NCBI GenBank assembly: GCA_021825035.1
Contig: JAKAIQ010000102.1
Span: forward strand, 1 to 7,562
Direction: 5' to 3'
Source of the DNA: Deltaproteobacteria bacterium
GTDB lineage: Bacteria; Desulfobacterota; GWC2-55-46
Length of the DNA: 7,562 nt
The notes below the pieces were generated by a model. That model did no database searches. It saw nothing but the letters and a program-made list of their open reading frames with translations, and had not been told where the DNA came from. A program made the translations under genes and the position numbers. This document shows positions 1 through 4,622 of this stretch, piece by piece; position 1 is the first letter of the stretch, and each line of letters opens with the position of its first letter.

Positions 1-171
1 GGCGACGAATGCACCGGTTACGCACTTTATCAGTCAGTGGGCGCGAGCACGACCTCTAATAGCGGCATTCCGATACAGAGCAACAAGAAATACTTCTTCT
101 ATGTCACGGCGTTCGATACGTGCAGCCCGACGCCCAACGAGAGCACGCAGTCCAGCACGTGGAGCCACTGA
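1..171 (+). CDS. C-terminal end of a fibronectin type III-like, pilus-associated or exported protein (5' truncated)
   Basis: The window opens inside a reading frame that runs 56 codons to a TGA at 169-171. The visible tail contains KKYFFYVTAFDTC followed by NEST and a Ser/Thr-rich end. This resembles the last strands of a fibronectin type III domain (the usual pattern is YYYVTAVDxxGNES). Two cysteines, in DECTGY and DTCSP, could form a disulfide, which would suit an exported protein. Only 50 nt separate it from the next start codon, so it probably belongs to the same transcription unit as the minor pilin that follows. A PilY1-like or Fn3-bearing pilus accessory protein is plausible from context, but the diagnostic N-terminal part lies outside the window and no specific family can be named. 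Confidence 0.7.
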   Translation, partial: GDECTGYALYQSVGASTTSNSGIPIQSNKKYFFYVTAFDTCSPTPNESTQSSTWSH

Positions 172-185
172 ACAGGAGCGTCTCA

Positions 186-199
186 AGCCGGTGACGGCT
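186..199 (+). other. short GTGA-loop hairpin upstream of the minor pilin start
   Basis: AGCCG (186-190) pairs with CGGCT (195-199) around a GTGA loop, which is a GNRA-type tetraloop in RNA. It lies between GGAG (175-178) and the alternative GTG start at 201. If folded, it shortens the effective distance between them to about 8 nt. The stem is only 5 bp, so it may be chance. Confidence 0.3.
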
Positions 200-221
200 G
201 GTGACGAAAGCGATTGGTGAG

Positions 222-1451
222 ATGAGAAACGATAAAGGGTTCATCCTTATCCTCGCCCTCATAGTCATGGCCGCGATGACCGCAATAGGTCTCGCCATAA
301 TAACCTCTTCGACGACTGATCTGCTCATTTCGAGGAACGAGACGGAGGCGAAAAAAGCGTTTTACCTCGCCCAGTCCGGGGTTCAGGAGGCGCTCGGCAG
401 GATGGCCCTTATCGGTAACGCGAGGTACATAGGCGAAAACTCGGCACAGAAGATGGCGAGGATCGGCAACGGCGACATGCCTGGCGGTTCAAACATGTAT
501 ACCACGCAGACATTTACGTCCTCAGACCTTTCGTCGCAGTCGCCCAATCCTCTCCAGAACTTCAACGGCACATACAGCGTTACCGTTCGGTATGCCGTCG
601 CCGACGGAAGCACCTGGTGTTACGGCCCCTCTTCGCCGTTTAACAATTGCAACGGATCGGTCATACTTTACGGCCAGGATTGGGGGTTCATTGGCTCCGG
701 CGTTCCGAGCGTGGGCTATGTGCCTATCTTCCAGATAGACTCTGTCGGGACTACCGCGTCCGGCACTTCGGCCACCATCAGGGAGTACGTTACCGCCAGC
801 ACCCTTAACGTAATACCACCGGCCGGAAACATATTCGCCAACACCACCGCCAACCCGTCTATAAGCATCGGCGGGTCTGGAAATGTGACAGGGTCCATCT
901 CCGGCGATTACGTGGGGTCCGGGTGCGGCGCGGGATGCACGCAGGTTGCGTGGCCCGGCTCGGTGGATATGAATAATTATCTCGGCATACCCACATCATC
1001 CCTTGAGCAATACGCGACCCCGCCGTCCCCATATACGCAGACCGGCAACAACTCCGTCGTTTACAGCACGACAGGGTGGGGAACGATATGCAGCACGACC
1101 TGGACCGGCAGCGACCTGCCGCACATCTGCGACAATCCTTCGGCCATCGTATATATCGACAACGCTCCGAGCGGCGTGACCGGCGCCGCAAAAGTAAACG
1201 GCGGCACCGGCAGGGGAATACTCGTCGTCACCGGAGATTTTAACGTGGCCGGCAACTTCATCTGGGAAGGAGACATCTACATCATGGGCAATCTCCAGGG
1301 TAACGGCACCGTAACTTGCTTCGGCGACATGATGGCGAACGGAACCATCGGCTTTAACGGCAATATATCGGCTTATGGAAGCAACGACATAGCCTCGAGC
1401 GTCGCCGAATCCATATCGCTCCCCAGGGAGCTCAGGTGGGCGAAGAGATAG
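222..1451 (+). CDS. PilX-like type IV minor pilin with glycine-rich repetitive C-terminal region
   Basis: Predicted minor pilin of 409 aa. The N-terminus MRNDKG/F is a class III prepilin leader, with prepilin peptidase cleavage expected after Gly6. A hydrophobic helix of about 22 residues follows, then RNETEAKKAFYLAQSGVQEAL, the hallmark of the PilX N-terminal family; Glu5 of major pilins is absent (Leu). The globular part is rich in Gly, Ser, Thr and Asn and holds seven cysteines: C133/C143, C235/C239, C290/C303 and a single C366. Residues about 329-389 (GILVVTGDFNVAGNF and on) show a turn-rich alternating pattern like the C-terminal region of many large PilX-type proteins, probably beta-solenoid-like. 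I chose ATG 222 because it gives a standard 6-residue leader; GTG 201 in the same frame would add seven residues. Neither start has a well-spaced Shine-Dalgarno. It is the last gene of its unit, followed by a terminator. Likely role, by family: priming complex or pilus tip component. Confidence 0.85.
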   Translation: MRNDKGFILILALIVMAAMTAIGLAIITSSTTDLLISRNETEAKKAFYLAQSGVQEALGRMALIGNARYIGENSAQKMARIGNGDMPGGSNMYTTQTFTSSDLSSQSPNPLQNFNGTYSVTVRYAVADGSTWCYGPSSPFNNCNGSVILYGQDWGFIGSGVPSVGYVPIFQIDSVGTTASGTSATIREYVTASTLNVIPPAGNIFANTTANPSISIGGSGNVTGSISGDYVGSGCGAGCTQVAWPGSVDMNNYLGIPTSSLEQYATPPSPYTQTGNNSVVYSTTGWGTICSTTWTGSDLPHICDNPSAIVYIDNAPSGVTGAAKVNGGTGRGILVVTGDFNVAGNFIWEGDIYIMGNLQGNGTVTCFGDMMANGTIGFNGNISAYGSNDIASSVAESISLPRELRWAKR

Positions 1452-1470
1452 GCTGAAAAGCCGTTTGATC

Positions 1471-1497
1471 AAAATGCGCGGTAGCGCATTTTTTTTT
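1471..1497 (+). terminator. intrinsic (rho-independent) terminator after the minor pilin gene
   Basis: AAAATGCGC (1471-1479) pairs perfectly with GCGCATTTT (1484-1492) around a GGTA loop, and the T-run continues without a break for nine bases (1489-1497). It begins 20 nt after the pilin stop codon. A tiny GGCT-GAAA-AGCC hairpin (1451-1462) overlaps the stop codon just before it. The element separates the minor-pilin unit from the HTH-pilMNOPQ operon. On the opposite strand only four Ts follow the stem, so it should act mainly on + strand transcripts. Confidence 0.9.
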
Positions 1498-1507
1498 GAT
1501 TGATATT

Positions 1508-1527
1508 AATTATATGTAATTATAATT
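1508..1527. repeat. AT-rich inverted repeat upstream of the promoter
   Basis: AATTATA (1508-1514) and TATAATT (1521-1527) are perfect 7-bp arms separated by TGTAAT. The repeat lies about 60 bp upstream of the predicted transcription start, a usual place for an activator site. The surrounding DNA is almost pure A/T, so a 7-bp inverted repeat could well occur by chance. Confidence 0.25.
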
Positions 1528-1542
1528 GAATTTTAAAAAATA

Positions 1543-1570
1543 TTGACAAATTGTTTGAAAAGCATAATAT
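1543..1570 (+). promoter_or_regulatory. probable sigma-70-type promoter for the HTH-pilMNOPQ operon
   Basis: A consensus -35 box TTGACA lies at 1543-1548. At 16-bp spacing follows TAATAT (1565-1570, four of six matches to TATAAT); CATAAT at 1563-1568 is a better box match, but its spacing is only 14 bp. The A/T tract at 1529-1542 just upstream could act as an UP element. The predicted start near 1577 gives a leader of roughly 68 nt before the HTH start codon. The short palindromes CAAA-TTG-TTTG (1547-1557, overlapping the -35) and CATA-A-TATG (1563-1571, over the -10) are possible operator positions. This is the only promoter-like, gene-free stretch before the operon, and it lies directly after a terminator. 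Confidence 0.6.
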
Positions 1571-1644
1571 GTTTAACCAATTGATATAAAGTTTTGAGAA
1601 ATCATGCCGATAAAAGAAATAAATGTGACTTAGGTGCTTGTCCA

Positions 1645-1842
1645 ATGGCGAAGAATAATTTAAAAACAATTCGGGAGGATATGCTTCTGAGCAAGACCGA
1701 GCTTGCCAGAAAGGCCGGCATCTCGCCGCTGACGGTCGACAGGATCGAGAGAGGGTATCAGTGCAGGGTCGATACGAAGAGAAAGATAATAAATGCCCTG
1801 GGGATGAAGCTATCCGATAAAAAAAAGGTTTTCACAGACTAA
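1645..1842 (+). CDS. small XRE-family helix-turn-helix DNA-binding protein, first gene of the pil operon
   Basis: A 65-aa protein that is essentially one helix-turn-helix domain. Helix 1 spans about residues 5-14, helix 2 is KTELARKA (17-24), the turn is GIS (25-27), and the recognition helix is about PLTVDRIER (28-36). A fourth helix (TKRKIINALG) and a charged tail follow. LSKTELARKAGIS...RIERG is the classical Cro/C1-type XRE signature. There is no extra dimerisation or sensory domain. I chose ATG 1645 because AGG at 1632-1634 precedes it by 10 nt and the fold starts here; the frame extends back to a TTG at 1594, but those residues look unlike protein. The gene ends 8 nt before pilM, and its TAA lies within the pilM ribosome binding site, so the two are almost surely cotranscribed. 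A role as autoregulator or regulator of pilus alignment genes is inference. Confidence 0.85.
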   Translation: MAKNNLKTIREDMLLSKTELARKAGISPLTVDRIERGYQCRVDTKRKIINALGMKLSDKKKVFTD

Positions 1843-1850
1843 AGGACACA

Positions 1851-2906
1851 ATGGACCTTTCGTTCGGAAAGAAAAAAAACGCCGTAGCGCTCGACATAGG
1901 CTCAAGTTCCATAAAGGTCGCGCAGATGAACCAGACCAGGAGGGGATGGGAGATCATCAGGCTCGGATACGCCGAACTTCCGCCCGAAGCAATAGTGGAC
2001 GGCTCCATTATCGACTCCATTACCGTCACGAACGCCATAAAGAGCCTCATAAAGGAACAGAACATAGGCGTAAAGGATACGGTCTCTTCTCTAACCGGCC
2101 ATTCCGTGATCATAAAAAAAGTGAGCTTCCCGGCGATGTCCGAGGAGGAACTCGCGGATTCCATCCAGTGGGAGGCCGAGCAGTATATCCCGTTTCCCAT
2201 AATAGACGTCAACATAGACTTTCAGATACTAGGGGCGACAACGGAGGGCAGGGGGCAGATGGAAGTAATGCTGGTCGCTGTCAAGAAAGACGTCATAAAC
2301 GATTATACGAACGTGATAAAGGAGGCCGGGCTCAACCCCGTCGTCATTGACGTCGATTCTTTCGCCCTCGAAAACATGATGGAGATAAACTATGCCGTTG
2401 CTCCCGGCGACAATATAGCCATGGTGAATATAGGCGCCAGTATAACCAGCATAAGCGTCATATTCGGCGGACTTACGATATTCACAAGATCGATCCCCAT
2501 GGGAGGCAACCAGTTCACCGAGGAGATACAGAGGCAGCTTAACGTAAGCTTCAAGGACGCGGAAGACCTGAAGACCGGGAAGAAGACCGATGCCGGCATA
2601 TCCCCGTCGGCAGCCGTCGAGATGGTCTCGACGAATCTCGCCTTCGAGGTTAAAAGGTCGCTTGATTTCTTTCTCGGCGGAAGCCATGGGTCATACGTGA
2701 ATAAGATATATTTGAGCGGCGGAGGGTCGAAGACCGCCGGATTGCCGGCCTTCATGCAGGAGAAGACGTCCATACCCGTTGAGGTCGCGGACCCGTTTAA
2801 GAATATCGAGATTGGAAAAGATATCGACAGAGGCAGCCTGCAAGATATGGCGCCGTTTTTCGGCGTCGGGGTGGGTCTTGCCACGAGGAGGTTCGGCGAC
2901 AGATGA
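1851..2906 (+). CDS. pilM: PilM, cytoplasmic actin-like type IV pilus assembly protein
   Basis: A 351-aa protein of normal PilM length with the FtsA/actin-like nucleotide-binding signatures. The phosphate-1 motif is VALDIGSSSIKVAQM (residues 12-26), the phosphate-2 motif is MVNIGASITSISVI (191-204, with Asn in place of the frequent Asp), and the adenosine-binding loop is LSGGGSKTAGL (288-298). The MSEEELADSIQWEAEQYIPFP stretch is also typical of PilM and lies in its SHS2-like 1C region. In known systems PilM binds ATP, sits on the cytoplasmic face and holds the N-terminal tail of PilN, connecting the alignment complex to the motor side. AAAGGA at 1841-1846 sits 4 nt before the ATG. Its stop codon overlaps the pilN start (ATGA). 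A run of eight As at 1872-1879 lies near the start of the gene. The identification is secure. Confidence 0.97.
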   Translation: MDLSFGKKKNAVALDIGSSSIKVAQMNQTRRGWEIIRLGYAELPPEAIVDGSIIDSITVTNAIKSLIKEQNIGVKDTVSSLTGHSVIIKKVSFPAMSEEELADSIQWEAEQYIPFPIIDVNIDFQILGATTEGRGQMEVMLVAVKKDVINDYTNVIKEAGLNPVVIDVDSFALENMMEINYAVAPGDNIAMVNIGASITSISVIFGGLTIFTRSIPMGGNQFTEEIQRQLNVSFKDAEDLKTGKKTDAGISPSAAVEMVSTNLAFEVKRSLDFFLGGSHGSYVNKIYLSGGGSKTAGLPAFMQEKTSIPVEVADPFKNIEIGKDIDRGSLQDMAPFFGVGVGLATRRFGDR

Positions 2907-3457
2907 TCCGCATAAACCTGCTGCCGGTAAGGGCTGCTCAAAAAAAGGAGTCGGTAAGGTTTCAACTAACCGTGGGGGGGCTCATAACGTTTTTTGTGTT
3001 TTCCCTTTCGGTTGCGGGCTATCTTACGCTGAAGGGAGAGGTTTCATCGTTGTCGGGGGATATATCCAGAAGCAATAAAGAGCTCGTGGAACTTAAGAAG
3101 AAGGTAGGCGAGCTTTCCAAAATAAAAGAGCAGAAGAAGGTCGTCGAGGAGAAGCTCAAGGTAATAAACGACCTCGAGACGGCAAGGCGGGGCCCGATGA
3201 GGCTCTTCAATGACCTGAGCGATTCGATCCCGGAGAAGGCATGGCTTCAGTCAATGAAGGATGACGGCCACATCGTGATTCTTCAGGGGTTTGCCGACGC
3301 GGACGAGACGGTGGCTGAATTCATGAGAAGGCTTCAGAAGATAAGCGGACTCGGCACGGTCGAGCTTGAAGTGGCGCAGAGGACCCTGGAAAAGGAAACC
3401 GGGGTCGAGCTTGTGGCTTTTACCATAAGGCTTGAAAGAGGCGCGAAGAAATCCTGA
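2903..3457 (+). CDS. pilN: PilN, inner-membrane type IV pilus alignment protein
   Basis: A 184-aa bitopic membrane protein. It begins MIRINLLPVR, which carries the INLLP cytoplasmic motif that docks into PilM. One transmembrane helix follows (about residues 22-43), then a long charged coiled coil (about 46-95, rich in Lys/Glu/Leu), and a periplasmic ferredoxin-like domain to the C-terminus. PilN forms a heterodimer with PilO in the periplasm. The start codon overlaps the pilM stop by 4 nt (ATGA), and GAGGAGG at 2885-2891 inside the end of pilM serves as the ribosome binding site, with 11 nt spacing. Translational coupling with pilM is therefore likely. Length and domain order are those of the family. 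Confidence 0.96.
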   Translation: MIRINLLPVRAAQKKESVRFQLTVGGLITFFVFSLSVAGYLTLKGEVSSLSGDISRSNKELVELKKKVGELSKIKEQKKVVEEKLKVINDLETARRGPMRLFNDLSDSIPEKAWLQSMKDDGHIVILQGFADADETVAEFMRRLQKISGLGTVELEVAQRTLEKETGVELVAFTIRLERGAKKS

Positions 3458-3479
3458 TGCTTCGTAAGAAAGGCCGGTT

Positions 3480-4082
3480 ATGGACTTCAAGATAAACATA
3501 GAATCAGTCATAAAGCTTCCATTATCAAAGAAGGTCTTGATCCTTGCCGTGATAAACGTCTTCATTCTCGTCGCGGTTTACTGGTTTCTCATAGGCCCGG
3601 AGTATGAAAAGGCGAAAAGCCTGAAGGTCAGTCTTGCGGGCCTTACGGCGAAACTTAACGAGAACAGGGCCATCGCCGCAAATATACCGAGGTTCCTGCA
3701 TGAAAAGGAAGAGCTGGAGAACAAGCTCAGGGCGGCCGTGGCGGAGCTTCCGAACGAGAAGGAGATACCGGACCTCATTGACGGCATAAGCATGGCAGGA
3801 GAAAAATCCGGACTTAAGATACTTCTTTTCAAGCCGCTGTCCGAGGTCTCGAGAGGGTTCTACGCCGAGGTGCCGGTAAACATGTCGGTCGAAGGCAGGT
3901 TCGACGGCCTGTATGATTTCAGCGTCAAGGTGAGCAAACTGCCGCGCATAGTCAACATATCCAACATGAATATAGTATCCATGGGCCATAGAAACCGCGT
4001 GCCTATGCTGAAGGCCGAGTTCGTTGCGACCACCTTCAGGTTTATAGAAACGTCCCGCGCGGAAGCAAAGAAAATAAAATGA
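3480..4082 (+). CDS. pilO: PilO, inner-membrane type IV pilus alignment protein
   Basis: A 200-aa protein with a short cytoplasmic tail ending in the PilO-like LPLSKKV, one transmembrane helix (about residues 19-38, ending in WFLIGP), a coiled-coil stretch (about 41-90), and a periplasmic alpha/beta domain. In this domain ELPNEKEIPDLIDGIS, GLKILLFKP and YAEVPVNMSVEGRFDGLYDF are recognisable PilO segments. PilO pairs with PilN and contacts PilP, forming the periplasmic bridge towards the secretin. The gene lies 22 nt after pilN with its own AAGAAAGG site (3466-3473, spacing 6 nt), so it is not overlap-coupled like its neighbours. Its stop overlaps the pilP start by 4 nt. Confidence 0.96.
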   Translation: MDFKINIESVIKLPLSKKVLILAVINVFILVAVYWFLIGPEYEKAKSLKVSLAGLTAKLNENRAIAANIPRFLHEKEELENKLRAAVAELPNEKEIPDLIDGISMAGEKSGLKILLFKPLSEVSRGFYAEVPVNMSVEGRFDGLYDFSVKVSKLPRIVNISNMNIVSMGHRNRVPMLKAEFVATTFRFIETSRAEAKKIK

Positions 4083-4588
4083 TAAAAAGACTGCTGATAT
4101 TTCTCATAATAGCGTTTCTTTTGTTCCCGTTAATCTCCTGCGGCAGGAAGAACGAGGTAAAGACGGCGGCGCCGGTAAAAAAGGCCAGGCCCGTTCAGCC
4201 GATTGCGCCGGCTGCGGCCGTTAACGCAGCGGCTCCTCTGTCTTCCACTTCGGAAGTCAGAGGTCGCAATCCTTTTTTAAGCTACATGGTTGTCATGAAA
4301 GAGTCCGAAGGATCGAAAAGGGCAAGGGGGCCGCTCGAATGCTGCGAGTTGAGCCTTTTTAAACTGCAGGCGGTTGTGGTTGGGCCGCAAAATTCCTTCG
4401 CGCTGGTGCAGGCTCCCGACGGCAAGAGATACATAGTAAGGAAGGGAGACGTCATCGGGGCGATGGGTGGAAAAATAACGAGCATCGGCGATAAAAGCCT
4501 CATTGTCCGCGAGGTTGTCAAGCAGGATGGAAAAGTGGTCGCATCCAATGACACCGAATTGAAGCTCCCGGCTGAAAGGATGAAATGA
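4079..4588 (+). CDS. pilP: PilP, periplasmic lipoprotein linking PilNO to the PilQ secretin
   Basis: A 169-aa protein with a lipoprotein signal peptide: MIKRLL, a hydrophobic core, and the lipobox LISC, so Cys21 would be lipidated. A flexible Ala/Pro/Lys-rich linker follows (about 25-60). The family motif R63-N-P-F66 comes next, then the beta-sandwich HR domain that binds the N0 domain of PilQ. Recognisable HR features are LSLFKLQAVVV, FALVQAPDGKRYIVRKGDVIG and GKITSIGDKSLIVREVV. Residues 88-89 are adjacent cysteines (PLECCEL) where a PLE-x-x-x-L segment is usual, which is odd for a periplasmic domain. The start overlaps the pilO stop (ATGA), and only weak Shine-Dalgarno-like sequence precedes it, so translation probably depends on coupling to pilO. 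Confidence 0.95.
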   Translation: MIKRLLIFLIIAFLLFPLISCGRKNEVKTAAPVKKARPVQPIAPAAAVNAAAPLSSTSEVRGRNPFLSYMVVMKESEGSKRARGPLECCELSLFKLQAVVVGPQNSFALVQAPDGKRYIVRKGDVIGAMGGKITSIGDKSLIVREVVKQDGKVVASNDTELKLPAERMK

Positions 4589-4612
4589 AAATCCCTGTCC
4601 ACTACGGTATAC

Positions 4613-4617
4613 GGAGG
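4613..4617 (+). promoter_or_regulatory. strong ribosome binding site of pilQ
   Basis: GGAGG lies 5 nt before the pilQ ATG in a 34-nt gap after pilP. It is the best-placed Shine-Dalgarno in the operon; pilN and pilP instead start in 4-nt overlaps. Independent, stronger initiation would suit a secretin needed in more copies than a single ring subunit, but that interpretation is inference. Confidence 0.75.
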
Positions 4618-4622
4618 TAGTT

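Noticed and set aside
104..328. Reverse-strand reading frame opposite the start of the minor pilin gene
   Set aside because: It is antisense to a clear prepilin N-terminus, is low in family-like features, and has no promoter or ribosome binding site. The same applies to the other reverse-strand frames opposite pilM-pilQ.
1594..1644. N-terminal extension of the HTH gene from a TTG codon
   Set aside because: The extra 17 residues lie in leader-like AT-rich DNA, the TTG has no Shine-Dalgarno, and the HTH fold starts cleanly at ATG 1645 with AGG upstream.
1819..1879. Two runs of eight As (1819-1826 and 1872-1879) as programmed frameshift or slippage sites
   Set aside because: They encode normal Lys-rich stretches in the HTH tail and in PilM, and all frames are intact without any shift. 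Shifted products would not form a recognisable protein.
1946..2350. Second + strand frame inside pilM (134 codons)
   Set aside because: It overlaps the PilM frame, which has all family motifs; its product is Arg/Gly-rich with no domain and looks like a codon-bias shadow.
2940..2950. AAAAAAAGGAG in pilN as a dnaX-like slippery site
   Set aside because: The alternative frame ends at 3078 with no conserved content and no downstream structure was evident; the zero frame gives full-length PilN.
4601..4621. ACTAC/GTAGT stem around the pilQ ribosome binding site
   Set aside because: Only 5 bp with an 11-nt loop, reaching just one base of the GGAGG; too weak to support a regulatory switch.
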